A stretch of DNA of 11,698 nt from Bacillota bacterium (GCA_023446675.1 JAEXPO010000203.1:1-11698), one strand, 5' to 3'; shown: positions 1-8,083, numbered from the stretch's first letter. The notes: a model not told the origin generated them from the sequence alone. Translations and numbers: made by a program.

Positions 1-118
1 CAATATGGGGTATGCCTCCTCTTTGGCCTGGATCCTGTTTGTAATTATCTCCGCCTTTACGGTGGTTCTGTTCAAAACATCAAATAGTTGGGTGTACTAC
101 GCGGAGGGGGATGATTAA
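1..118 (+). CDS. Sugar ABC transporter permease, MalF/UgpA-like, C-terminal end only
   Basis: The window opens inside a gene. Reading from base 2 gives 38 residues that end at TAA (116-118). They begin NMGYASSLAWILF, continue through a hydrophobic stretch and end SWVYYAEGDD. This is the usual tail of CUT1 sugar permeases of the MalF/UgpA type: a conserved NMGYASA-like entry into the last membrane helix, then a short cytoplasmic tail with a WVYY-like motif. The next gene starts three bases after the stop, and its GGAGGGGG ribosome site (103-110) lies inside this gene's last codons, so the two are one operon and probably translationally coupled. The partner is the inner-membrane permease at 122-961. 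The rest of the gene, and probably its binding protein, lie to the left of the window. Confidence 0.85.
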   Translation, partial: NMGYASSLAWILFVIISAFTVVLFKTSNSWVYYAEGDD

Positions 119-121
119 AAT

Positions 122-961
122 ATGAAAAGATCCACGCAAATCCGCGTGAGAAACATAGTGGTTTACACGCTTTTAATTATTGTATCCGCTGCAGCACTGC
201 TGCCATTCTTCTGGCTTATCCGTTCATCGCTGATGGACCGTAAGCAGCTGTTTGAGTTTCCCATTAAGGTAATTCCTAGCCCCTTTATGTGGGAAAACTA
301 CCCTAAAGCCCTGGGCAGCCAGCCCTTCGGCCGTTATTTTATAAATACGCTGTTCCTGGTTGTCGTAAGTACCATCGGCACGGTGCTTACCTCTGCCATG
401 GCTGGGTACAGCTTTACCCGCCTTAAATGGAAGGGCAAGAAGGTTGTCTTCTACGCTTTATTGACCACAATGATGATCCCGAGCTTTATTACATTAATTC
501 CCACCTTTTTGATATGGAGCAATATCAGGCTGACAGATACCTACTGGCCTCTGGTTATGCCTGCATGGCTTGGCGGCGGCGCCTATAACATCTTTCTTGT
601 AAGGCAGTTCTTTATGACCATTCCAAAGGATCTGGATGAAGCGGCGCTCATAGACGGAGCCAGCCAGCCCAGAATATTCTGGTCCATTTTGCTGCCTCAG
701 ATTAAGCCTGTGCTAGCGACTATTTCCATTTTCACCTTTATGAATGTTTGGAATGATTTACTGGGTCCAGTCATTTATCTGAACTCTCAGGACAAGTACA
801 CACTGTCGGTAGGTCTTTCCTCCTTCCGGGGGATGTACGGCACGAGGTGGGATTTCCTTATGGCAGCCTCAGCGGTTGTGACCCTGCCTATGATTCTTAT
901 TTTCTTCATGTTCCAGAAGTATTTTGTGGAAGGGATTACCCTCTCCGGAATTAAGGGCTGA
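122..961 (+). CDS. Carbohydrate ABC transporter permease, MalG/UgpE-like (CUT1)
   Basis: This is a 279-residue integral membrane subunit of a sugar importer, the usual size for the MalG side of a CUT1 permease pair. The first membrane helix is near residues 12-36. Further hydrophobic segments lie near 73-95, 108-132, 141-162, 195-218 and 245-266. The cytoplasmic EAA loop that docks on the ATPase is clear at about 173-192 (EAALIDGA followed by the LP pair at 191-192), and the protein ends in the typical QKYFVEG...IKG tail. The ATG follows GGAGGGGG at an 11-base spacing. It forms a heterodimer with the truncated permease upstream. The GH127/GH146-like gene begins 73 bases downstream on the same strand, which suggests that this importer feeds that enzyme. 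No ATPase gene is present. The exact sugar cannot be read from the permease. Confidence 0.93.
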   Translation: MKRSTQIRVRNIVVYTLLIIVSAAALLPFFWLIRSSLMDRKQLFEFPIKVIPSPFMWENYPKALGSQPFGRYFINTLFLVVVSTIGTVLTSAMAGYSFTRLKWKGKKVVFYALLTTMMIPSFITLIPTFLIWSNIRLTDTYWPLVMPAWLGGGAYNIFLVRQFFMTIPKDLDEAALIDGASQPRIFWSILLPQIKPVLATISIFTFMNVWNDLLGPVIYLNSQDKYTLSVGLSSFRGMYGTRWDFLMAASAVVTLPMILIFFMFQKYFVEGITLSGIKG

Positions 962-1034
962 TGGCGGCTGTCGAGGCCTTGGCCTAACGCTTGGGAGACA
1001 TTTTATCTTAATGCTATAGAAAGAAGGTACGAGC

Positions 1035-3323
1035 ATGACCACAGCGGAAAAGCTGCTGAAAGACAAGGAAGCCATTTATATCGGTAATATTTTTACTGTT
1101 GATGCGGACCTGATTCTGCCCACCGAGGGTAAAAACGGATCGGAGATTACCTGGAACAGCGACTATCCCCATCTTATTGACAATACCGGCCATGTGCATC
1201 GTCCGAGAGCAGGGACGGGCAACAGGGAGGTAAGGCTTACCGCAACACTCACATTGGACGGACAAAGGGAAACCCGTGAGTTTACCGCTACCGTACTGCA
1301 GATTGAGAGTACCCTGATATTTACCCGTATTTTTCCGGTGGAGGCACAGATCCGGGAAGGGGAGGCCTGGCACCTGCCAAGTGTTGTCATTCTGGAAACC
1401 CATGACGGCTGCTATACCACTCTGCCGGTTACCTGGAAGGCTGCTCCGGATTTTGCCCTTTCCGCACCCGGACGGTATGAGATTAAGGCGCAGCCCCCGG
1501 ACAGACGTTATCCGGAGCTTATTCCCACAGCGGTGGTGACGGTGCTTTCAAAGGATGCTCCGGATACGGGGGAGGCAGGCCCAAAACTGTTGCTTAAACC
1601 CTTTCCTCTTAAGGACGTCCGGGTGGACGGAGGCATTTTCAAGGAGAATAAAGTCCGAATGATGGACTATCTTCTTGGAATCAGCGACGACAGCATGCTG
1701 TACAATTTTAGAAAGGCAGCAGGACTTGATACCCTCAATGCGGAACCCATGGCCGGCTGGGATGCGCCTAAAAGCCTTCTTAAAGGACATACCACAGGTC
1801 ATTACCTGTCGGCTATAGCCCTTTCTGTAAGCAGCTGCGAAGGAGAGGAAAGGGAAAAGTTTCTTAAAAAGGTCAACCATATGGTTGAAGGACTTGCCCA
1901 ATGCCAGGATGCAATGGCCTTAAGCGGCAAATTCCATCCGGGCTTTCTGAGCGGGTATTCGGAGGATCAGTTTGATCAATTGGAGGATTACGCCATATAT
2001 CCCACAATATGGGCTCCCTATTATACACTTCACAAAATTATAGCAGGCCTTTTGGACTGCTATGAGCTGGCGGGAGTAAAAAAGGCCTTTGAAATCTGCC
2101 GAAAGCTGGGATTATGGGTGTTTAACCGGCTGGATGCTTTAAGCGAGGAAAAGCGCCAGAAAATGTGGAGCATGTACATTGCCGGCGAAACCGGAGGTAT
2201 GAACGAGGTTATGGCCCGTCTGTACGGGCTTGATCCCAAAGAAGAATACATGATTGCGGCCAAATATTTTGATAATGACAAGCTGTTTTATCCCCTGACC
2301 CTGAATATCGATACCCTGGGCGGCATTCATGCCAATCAGCATATTCCTCAGGTGCTGGGCGCGGCAGAGATTTTTGAAAAGGTTGGCGGGAAAACCTATT
2401 ATGACATTGCAAATAACTTCTGGCACATGGTTCACGACAACCATTGCTACTGCATAGGCGGTACCGGCGAGGGTGAAATGTTCCAGCGGGTGGACGGCAT
2501 CGGTGCATTCCTCTCAGACCGCACTGCGGAAAGCTGTGCCAGCTACAATATGCTCAAGCTTACCGGACGGCTCTTTGCCTATACTCCGGACAGCCGGTTG
2601 ATGGACTATTATGAAAAGACACTGATTAACCATATTGTTGCCTCCCATGATCAGAGCGGCCCTACCGGAGGAAGCACTTATTTTATGCCTCTTCAGCCCG
2701 GAGCAGAGAAATCCTTTGATCTTGACGAGAACAGCTGCTGTCACGGGACAGGGCTTGAGAGCCACCTGAAATACCAGGAAAGCATCTATTACCATCAGGG
2801 GAATACGTTGTATGTGGCACTGTACATTCCGTCCACGCTTCATTGGAGTGAAAAGGGTATAAAAATCCGCCAGACAGCCGATCTTATCGCCGAGCAGAGG
2901 GCCGCGTTTACAGTAGAGGGCAATGGCTTTATGTGCCTTAAGCTGAGGAGGCCTTCCTGGCTGGAAGGGCCTGCTTTGCTGAAGGTAAACGGTGAAGAAA
3001 TCCCGTATGAAACAGAGGATGGCTACATCGTGCTGAAGAGGGATTTCATAAGCGGGGATACGGTTGAGCTTCAAATGCCCTTTACACTGCGCAGCGAGCC
3101 CACCCCCGACAAACCGGAGATTTTGTCCGTTTACTGCGGGCCGCTGGTTCTGGCTGCCGCCGACAGCCGGGAGGAGTTCATTCCATGGCCGTCAGGCAAG
3201 ACTGCCCGGGAGGCATTAACTCCGGCAGATGAGCCTTACAGCTACCATCTGGGCAAGGTGCTGCTAAAGCCACACTATAACCTGCAGGGAAGCCCCTACC
3301 ATGTTTATCTCAAGCAAGCCTGA
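1035..3323 (+). CDS. DUF1680 glycoside hydrolase, GH127/GH146-like, predicted beta-L-arabinofuranosidase with N-terminal Ig-like modules
   Basis: This 762-residue protein has three parts. Residues about 15-90 resemble an atrophied bacterial Ig domain (LPTEGKNGSEITWNS, then HRPRAGTG). Residues about 93-172 resemble a second Ig-like (Big_4-type) module (LPVTWK, then APGRYEI). From about 185 there is a DUF1680 catalytic region with GHYLSA (255-260), GGMNEV (387-392) and GIHANQHIPQV (430-440). The Zn-thiolate site known for this clan is intact: Glu499 and Cys501 (TAESC), and Cys568-Cys569 (SCCHGTG). By analogy Cys568 is the nucleophile, and Glu481 (or Glu479) the acid/base. The motifs look closer to GH146 than to classical GH127. 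AGAAGG lies 7 bases before the ATG, and an in-frame TAG at 1017-1019 rules out a longer N-terminus, so there is no signal peptide and the enzyme is probably cytoplasmic. It probably removes beta-L-arabinofuranose from imported oligosaccharides. Another DUF1680 activity, such as aceric acid hydrolase, is possible. Confidence 0.87.
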   Translation: MTTAEKLLKDKEAIYIGNIFTVDADLILPTEGKNGSEITWNSDYPHLIDNTGHVHRPRAGTGNREVRLTATLTLDGQRETREFTATVLQIESTLIFTRIFPVEAQIREGEAWHLPSVVILETHDGCYTTLPVTWKAAPDFALSAPGRYEIKAQPPDRRYPELIPTAVVTVLSKDAPDTGEAGPKLLLKPFPLKDVRVDGGIFKENKVRMMDYLLGISDDSMLYNFRKAAGLDTLNAEPMAGWDAPKSLLKGHTTGHYLSAIALSVSSCEGEEREKFLKKVNHMVEGLAQCQDAMALSGKFHPGFLSGYSEDQFDQLEDYAIYPTIWAPYYTLHKIIAGLLDCYELAGVKKAFEICRKLGLWVFNRLDALSEEKRQKMWSMYIAGETGGMNEVMARLYGLDPKEEYMIAAKYFDNDKLFYPLTLNIDTLGGIHANQHIPQVLGAAEIFEKVGGKTYYDIANNFWHMVHDNHCYCIGGTGEGEMFQRVDGIGAFLSDRTAESCASYNMLKLTGRLFAYTPDSRLMDYYEKTLINHIVASHDQSGPTGGSTYFMPLQPGAEKSFDLDENSCCHGTGLESHLKYQESIYYHQGNTLYVALYIPSTLHWSEKGIKIRQTADLIAEQRAAFTVEGNGFMCLKLRRPSWLEGPALLKVNGEEIPYETEDGYIVLKRDFISGDTVELQMPFTLRSEPTPDKPEILSVYCGPLVLAAADSREEFIPWPSGKTAREALTPADEPYSYHLGKVLLKPHYNLQGSPYHVYLKQA

Positions 3324-3350
3324 GAAAAAAATAGCCCTGACCGGTATAAT

Positions 3351-3384
3351 TAAAAGCTCGGGGGTATGGGGCCCCAAGCTTTTA
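3351..3384. terminator. Possible bidirectional intrinsic terminator between converging genes
   Basis: A 13-bp inverted repeat pairs TAAAAGCTCGGGG (3351-3363) with CCCCAAGCTTTTA (3372-3384) around an 8-base loop, with one C/A mismatch. The GC-rich core is flanked by AAAA on the left and TTTT on the right, which is the arrangement of a stem that can terminate from both directions. It begins 28 bases after the hydrolase stop and lies between two convergent genes, where such a signal is expected. The T run is only four bases and lies within the stem, so efficiency is uncertain. Confidence 0.55.
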
Positions 3385-3456
3385 GCCGGATTTGCTTACG
3401 CAAATAGGCTCACTAAAGCAGGCTGCTTGCGAAAACGGCCTGTGAAATAAAATGTA

Positions 3457-3478
3457 AAACCTTAAGCTTAAGCGGTTT
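3457..3478 (-). terminator. AT-rich hairpin downstream of the minus-strand operon, weak terminator candidate
   Basis: AAACC (3457-3461) and GGTTT (3474-3478) flank the palindrome TTAAGCTTAA, with two unpaired bases (GC) on one side. Read on the minus strand it lies 12 bases past the stop of the 595-residue gene and is followed by a T-rich stretch. The stem is short and AT-rich, so it may only assist the stronger repeat at 3351-3384. Confidence 0.25.
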
Positions 3479-3490
3479 ATTGGGTGTAAG

Positions 3491-5278
3491 CTACCCGATA
3501 GGCCGCTTTGGCCTTATAAAATCATAAACTGCCTGTCCCGTTAAGCCATTGGCCGTTATGACACCGCTTCCCAGGTCGCTTATTACATAGGGAGATTCAA
3601 AAAGCGGATAGGGAAAACGCTGATCTATTCCGTCCACCCGGCGTATCCTTGCCTCCATGTAAAGGCTTTTGCCGCCGCTTTCATAGCTGAGGGACATTTT
3701 TGAGGGGTTGAAGGCAATGGGATTGGTAGTAACCCTTGAAACAAAGCTCTCAAAGCTTTCTCCTTCATTGGATGCCTCACAGACACAGGCATGGCGTGCT
3801 CCAAAGGACAATACCTCAAAGCCTGCGTTTTCACCCAAAGCCCAGGAATAGCCCTCGGAGAACCAGAGCCCTGCGTGAGTACCCCTGAAGCTCACAAAAA
3901 GCCAGCTTCCCAGCTCTTCAACCCTGTCGAAAACCTCTTTCGGAACATAGGCATGAATATGCTCAAGCTGTTTTTTTCCATCCTCACGGCTGTTGTTCTG
4001 GCCATGGGCAATATCATAGACGGCCAGGACCGCGTTTTTGTGGCAAAAGGTCTGTACACACCCGCAGCCCAGATCTCCTGTCCATTCATTGTGGGCGCTG
4101 TGGGGCTCGGTGCCCGGATGATGAGTAAAGATTCTTGCACGGGTGTGTCCCAGAAAGGTAAGATCCCACTCATGCTGCTGGTGATGGGCGTACCATCGGG
4201 CTTCGGCGTTTTTCGGGTAATCGTCCTGGCTGTTAACGGCACCCAGAAGGTACCGGGGCGTAACATAGGTGTACTTGCTGATATAGCCGTCGTGGCGGGG
4301 AAAGGGAGGGATGAGATGCAGGTGGCCGCATTCCAGGTTTTCATAAGCCGCATTGCTCCTGCCAAGAGCGATTTCATACACCACGGCAGAGGGCCTATAG
4401 GCGGAAAAGAGGGCTTCTATGGGATAGTGGCTTTTCGAGATATCCGTGTAAGGGTGGCCAAAATAAAGGTAGTAAAGGCCCAGGGTTCCGTCACTGGCGT
4501 GATCCAGGGCCGAATTGGGATAAATACGTCCGTGGGCGCCTCCGTAGAGCCCTTCCCAGCTGTCTGAAACCATGTCCAGAAGCAGCACATCCATGGTCAT
4601 ACGGGAAAGCAGGCGCATTTCCTCATCCATGGCGAAGTCGTAAAGGTCGTAGAGGCAGGCAAAGATCTCGGACATGTACCCGCAGGAATCAAATTCGGCC
4701 CAGCCGTGGCAGGCTCTGAAGCGCAGGAACTCCTTAATATAGGCCTCCTCCTCGGGAACAGCATCAAAGCCCGCAAGCCCGCACCACTCGAATTGAAGCT
4801 CCGGGTATCTTTGCGCAAAAAGGTATTTGGCGGTATGGTACAGGAGCCGGTGGTTTTCCGAATCGTACATACTCCTGAAATCATGCTTGGTGTAGAAAGC
4901 CTGAAGCGTTTTTAAAAGATCAGGTGAAAGGCTTTTGTCCAGAGTATACAGAACCCTTATAAGACGTCTTGCCGTAAAGTCGCATTCTCCCTTATGATCC
5001 CTTCCGTTGGGATGGGGAATTTCAAACCACTGTCCCACCTTCTCCAGGTGGCTCAAAGCATCCTTTTCCCGAATGCCATGGCTTATATGGACGCCGGCAA
5101 GGCCCCCGTAAATATCCTCCCGGGCATCCTTTAAAAATAAAACCTCCGTAAGAGCCTGCTTTTTTGCTTCCAGTTCCCTCACAGCCTTGTCGCAAAGGCG
5201 GAGGGTATCTTCTGTAAAAAGCGCAGAAGCATCATTCCTTTTTAAATCCCAATACATAAAAATATCCCTGTCTTTCAT
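3491..5278 (-). CDS. Unrecognised large protein, putative helical-toroid carbohydrate-active enzyme
   Basis: I do not recognise a named family for this 595-residue protein. The first ~290 residues are mostly helical and aromatic-rich, with polar motifs at probable helix ends: SENH (140-143), EFDS (195-198) and GGAHGR (246-251). The remainder, from about 295, looks beta-rich, with many short alternating strands. A helical first half followed by a beta-sandwich is the plan of heparinase II/III-like polysaccharide lyases and several glycosidases, so a role in cutting an imported glycan is plausible but inferred. There is no signal peptide or membrane helix, so it should be cytoplasmic. GGAGGG (5286-5291) sits 7 bases before the ATG; Met8 is a possible later start. 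It is the last gene of the minus-strand operon, 111 bases after the binding-protein gene, and I see no clear terminator in that gap. Confidence 0.6.
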   Translation of the reverse strand: MKDRDIFMYWDLKRNDASALFTEDTLRLCDKAVRELEAKKQALTEVLFLKDAREDIYGGLAGVHISHGIREKDALSHLEKVGQWFEIPHPNGRDHKGECDFTARRLIRVLYTLDKSLSPDLLKTLQAFYTKHDFRSMYDSENHRLLYHTAKYLFAQRYPELQFEWCGLAGFDAVPEEEAYIKEFLRFRACHGWAEFDSCGYMSEIFACLYDLYDFAMDEEMRLLSRMTMDVLLLDMVSDSWEGLYGGAHGRIYPNSALDHASDGTLGLYYLYFGHPYTDISKSHYPIEALFSAYRPSAVVYEIALGRSNAAYENLECGHLHLIPPFPRHDGYISKYTYVTPRYLLGAVNSQDDYPKNAEARWYAHHQQHEWDLTFLGHTRARIFTHHPGTEPHSAHNEWTGDLGCGCVQTFCHKNAVLAVYDIAHGQNNSREDGKKQLEHIHAYVPKEVFDRVEELGSWLFVSFRGTHAGLWFSEGYSWALGENAGFEVLSFGARHACVCEASNEGESFESFVSRVTTNPIAFNPSKMSLSYESGGKSLYMEARIRRVDGIDQRFPYPLFESPYVISDLGSGVITANGLTGQAVYDFIRPKRPIG

Positions 5279-5389
5279 AAATTTGCCCTCCGTACCTTTA
5301 CCTTGTTGGGGCCATATGAGGCCGGAAAAGATACAGAGGGCAAGCCTAAGTATTAAACCATTTCGTTTGGATGGACTGTCCTACAGGAC

Positions 5390-7090
5390 TTAATTCTGTG
5401 AATACCAGGCATTGGCTTCCTCAGTCAGGGTGCTTCCGCCCTTGCTTTTCCATTCCTGGACATAGGTGTCGTAATAGTCTATCGGCAGGGTGCCCTGAAT
5501 GATTTTAAGCCACATTTCATCTCTGTAGGCCTGAAGCTCGGCCTGGTACTTGGACTGGGAAGGGAGAGCCGTATAAAGCTTGGATAAATAACCTACTTCG
5601 GCTGCCAGTCCTGGATAGGTGGACTGTATTTCGCTGCGCCATTTGAGCCCGGGATCATTGTCGCCCTGGGCAAAGAAGGCATCATTGGAAGGGTTCTCTG
5701 CGCCATAAAGGCTTCTTAGGGCCATAAGCCCCATCTGATTTTTCACCTTGTTGTCAATGCCTTCGGCAGCAAGGGTCCAGCCTCCCTCCTGGAAGGTGTA
5801 GTGCTCCCCTTCAATACCGTTTAATGCCAGGTTGCACAAATCCAGATCCCTTGCAAAGATATCCTGAATCTGAAACAGGGCGGCAAGCTTATCCATGTCC
5901 TTGTTAAGGTCTGCATTATAAAGAATGCTGCCGTTGCTTCCCGAGACCGTGTACCGCAAAAAGCCGCCTTTGTCCCCATTGGGGCCTTCAATCCATGGGC
6001 CGATAACCACATCGGCGTCGGCACCCTGAATTTTTTGAAACTCCTGGAGAACCGTACCTGCAGTTCCCCCCTCCACTAAAACGGGCTGGTAGTGGCCCAG
6101 GCTGGCAGAGTGGGTAACGCCGATGCGGCCGTTGACAAAGGATTGGCTGATGGCCCAGTAGCCACCGGTGTTTTCACCGGTTACAAATTCCGGGTCAAGA
6201 ATACCGTCGGCAAAGAACTGGCGGATAAGGGACAGGGCTTCCTTGTTGCCGGGCATAATGTCCGCCGCTACAAGCTGGCCGTCCACATCATACCAGTGTC
6301 CGTAATCCATGTGCAAAAAGCCGGGGAAGCTGCCGTAGGCGCCGAAGATGACGTTGAGCATGGTAGTGGAAAGCCCGTAGGTATCGTTTTTCCCGTTATT
6401 GTCCGGATCCTCGTTTTTAAACCGGTACATAAGCTTTACGAAGTCGTCCAGCGTCTCAGGAACCTGGGCGTTGAGCTTCTCAAGCCATTGCTTATTGTAA
6501 ATGACATTAATGGGAGACCCTGTCTGCCTTGCAATATAGGGCACGCTGGCCATTTTGCCCTCATACATTGTCATTTTCCAGGCAACGTCAGCTATGGCCT
6601 TGTTACTGCCGTTAGGGCCGCCTGAATCAATAAAGGCGGCTACCGCGGGGGCGTTTTCACGGAAGAAGGACTCGTCCCAGTTGGCGATAACACCCTGGCG
6701 GTTGTATTCCAGAAAGGCAGCGTCGTCAATGCCGCGGAAGATGTCGGGGGCATCCCCCGATGCAATACGGATATTGAGAAGCTCGGCGTACTGGCCGTTT
6801 TCAATGTACACATTTTCCAGATCCACGTCATAGCCGTATTCTAAAAGCTTTTCCTCCACCATGGGCGTTATGATGTCATTTTCAACCTGGGAGAACATGT
6901 AGGGAGCGACCGTAATCTTGCCCGACCATTTAACGGCATTCTCAGAGGGGGTGCCGGAAGCGGACGCAGAGGAAGGGGTAACCGAGGCATTGGGTCCGGA
7001 AGTGCCGCCTGAGCTTCCGCAGCCGGTGACAAGCAAAGCCGTCAGGGACAAAAGACAGGTAAGGCGAAAGGAAAGATTTCCTTTTTTCAT
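5390..7090 (-). CDS. Extracellular solute-binding lipoprotein of an LplA/YtcQ-like sugar ABC importer
   Basis: This 566-residue lipoprotein captures the substrate outside the membrane for the importer made by the two upstream permeases. The signal peptide is clear: MKKGNLSFR, a hydrophobic core, then lipobox VTGC with Cys24 as the lipidated residue. A Ser/Thr/Gly/Pro-rich tether runs to about residue 52. The mature domain starts KITVAPYMFSQ and contains SGDAPDIFRG (112-121), a hallmark of family 1 binding proteins that receive oligosaccharides. The length fits the large LplA-type members (about 500-570) rather than the roughly 400-residue MalE type. A strong AAGGAGG (7097-7103) lies 6 bases before the ATG. 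The gene follows the LplC-like permease by 84 bases, with a stable hairpin in between. In Bacillus, related proteins serve pectin-derived oligosaccharides; the ligand here is unknown. Confidence 0.92.
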   Translation of the reverse strand: MKKGNLSFRLTCLLSLTALLVTGCGSSGGTSGPNASVTPSSASASGTPSENAVKWSGKITVAPYMFSQVENDIITPMVEEKLLEYGYDVDLENVYIENGQYAELLNIRIASGDAPDIFRGIDDAAFLEYNRQGVIANWDESFFRENAPAVAAFIDSGGPNGSNKAIADVAWKMTMYEGKMASVPYIARQTGSPINVIYNKQWLEKLNAQVPETLDDFVKLMYRFKNEDPDNNGKNDTYGLSTTMLNVIFGAYGSFPGFLHMDYGHWYDVDGQLVAADIMPGNKEALSLIRQFFADGILDPEFVTGENTGGYWAISQSFVNGRIGVTHSASLGHYQPVLVEGGTAGTVLQEFQKIQGADADVVIGPWIEGPNGDKGGFLRYTVSGSNGSILYNADLNKDMDKLAALFQIQDIFARDLDLCNLALNGIEGEHYTFQEGGWTLAAEGIDNKVKNQMGLMALRSLYGAENPSNDAFFAQGDNDPGLKWRSEIQSTYPGLAAEVGYLSKLYTALPSQSKYQAELQAYRDEMWLKIIQGTLPIDYYDTYVQEWKSKGGSTLTEEANAWYSQN

Positions 7091-7119
7091 AAATTTCCTC
7101 CTTGTATTCGTTTATAGAA

Positions 7120-7143
7120 GGCGGTATTCCCGGGATAACCGCC
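7120..7143. promoter_or_regulatory. Intercistronic GC-rich hairpin before the binding-protein gene
   Basis: GGCGGT (7120-7125) pairs perfectly with ACCGCC (7138-7143). AT/AT pairs extend the stem inward with one bulged A, and the loop region contains CCCGGG. It lies between the permease stop (7175) and the Shine-Dalgarno site of the binding-protein gene (7097-7103). No T run follows on either strand, so it does not look like an intrinsic terminator. A likely role, inferred, is to protect the 3' part of the transcript from decay so that more binding protein than permease is made, as known for maltose-type operons. Confidence 0.45.
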
Positions 7144-7174
7144 GTTCATGCTATGGGGGAAGGCCAATTCTTTG

Positions 7175-8083
7175 TCATCCTTTGAGGGAGCCTACCATGA
7201 TGCCCTTGACAAAGTATTTCTGAATAAAGGGGTAAACACAGATAATGGGTACGGTGGCTACAAAAATGGCGGAGGCCTTTAAGCCCTCCGGGCTGACGGC
7301 GGCAGTATTGTCATTCATCATATTGGGATTGAGATCCAGCATTTGCTGGGTTCCCTCGAGAATAATGCGCCTGAGGACAATCTGAAGCACATATTTATTG
7401 GTATCCCGGATATAAAGAAGCACGTCAAACCACGCGTTCCAATGGCCTACGGCAAGCCATAGACCAACTGTTGCCAAAATGGGTGTGGAAACAGGCAAGA
7501 CAATCCGGAAGAAAATGGTGAACCTTCCTGCCCCGTCAATCATGCAGGATTCCTCCAGCTCCTCGGGAAGAGAGGAGAAGTAGTTTCGCATAAGCACCAG
7601 ATTATAGGCGCCCACCAGCCCCGGAAGAATCATGACGGCGTAATTATCAAACAGATTGAGGCTTTTAATAAGCAAATAGCTTGGGATAAGCCCGCCTGAG
7701 AAAAACATGGTAAAGATGATGAAGAAAGTCCAAAAGGTACGGTGGGGGAAATATTTCTTGGACAGGACATAGGCTCCAAAGGCTGTGAAAAGAAGCTGTA
7801 CGGCCGTACCGATAACCGTTCGAAGAAGGGTGTTGCCATAGCCTGTCCATATAAAATGGCTGTCCAGTACGGATTTATAATTGGAAAAGGTTATGTTTTC
7901 AGGCCACAGATGAAGTCCGCCTTTAATGGCAAATTCCGAAGGGCTTAGGGAGATGGACAGAAGGTGCATAAAGGGCAGGATTATGGAGACGGAAAAGAGT
8001 ATGAGCAAAAACCCGTTGACATAGGGGAAGGCGCTGCGGCGCCGGATGCTATTCTTTTTGGTGAGGGGCAGAGTTCCAATCAT
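7175..8083 (-). CDS. Carbohydrate ABC transporter permease, LplC/YtcP-like
   Basis: This 302-residue inner-membrane permease is the second subunit of the minus-strand importer. Membrane helices are visible near 22-45, 85-107, 117-140, 147-166, 198-216 and 270-288. Family hallmarks are FFSGGLIPSYLLIK (127-140), an EAA-type loop at about 174-197 (EELEESCMIDGAG, then LP) and the QKYFVKGIMVGSLKG tail. The loop has EES in place of EAA, which is common in this subfamily. AAAGGAAGG (8090-8098) is 6 bases before the ATG, and the gene starts 17 bases after the stop of the LplB-like gene, so the two are co-transcribed. It should pair with that protein and take substrate from the downstream lipoprotein. 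It belongs to a different permease subfamily from the MalG-like protein at 122-961, so the locus encodes two separate importers. Confidence 0.93.
   Translation of the reverse strand: MIGTLPLTKKNSIRRRSAFPYVNGFLLILFSVSIILPFMHLLSISLSPSEFAIKGGLHLWPENITFSNYKSVLDSHFIWTGYGNTLLRTVIGTAVQLLFTAFGAYVLSKKYFPHRTFWTFFIIFTMFFSGGLIPSYLLIKSLNLFDNYAVMILPGLVGAYNLVLMRNYFSSLPEELEESCMIDGAGRFTIFFRIVLPVSTPILATVGLWLAVGHWNAWFDVLLYIRDTNKYVLQIVLRRIILEGTQQMLDLNPNMMNDNTAAVSPEGLKASAIFVATVPIICVYPFIQKYFVKGIMVGSLKG

Noticed and set aside
991..1020. Promoter-like TTGGGA, 18-base spacer and TATAGA before the DUF1680 hydrolase gene
   Set aside because: The -10 box almost touches the ribosome site at 1022-1027, so a transcript from it would start within or after that site. 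The hydrolase is more likely read from the upstream operon promoter.
2514..3074. 186-residue open frame on the minus strand inside the DUF1680 hydrolase gene
   Set aside because: It is antisense to conserved catalytic motifs (including the Cys-Cys pair), has no recognisable domain, and is best explained as a shadow of the coding strand.
3791..4567. 258-residue open frame on the plus strand inside the 595-residue gene
   Set aside because: It lies wholly antisense to a longer frame with convincing protein character and a good ribosome site, and its translation is low in domain-like features.
6092..6625. 177-residue open frame on the plus strand inside the binding-protein gene
   Set aside because: It is antisense to a clear solute-binding protein, and its residue make-up looks like a frame shadow.
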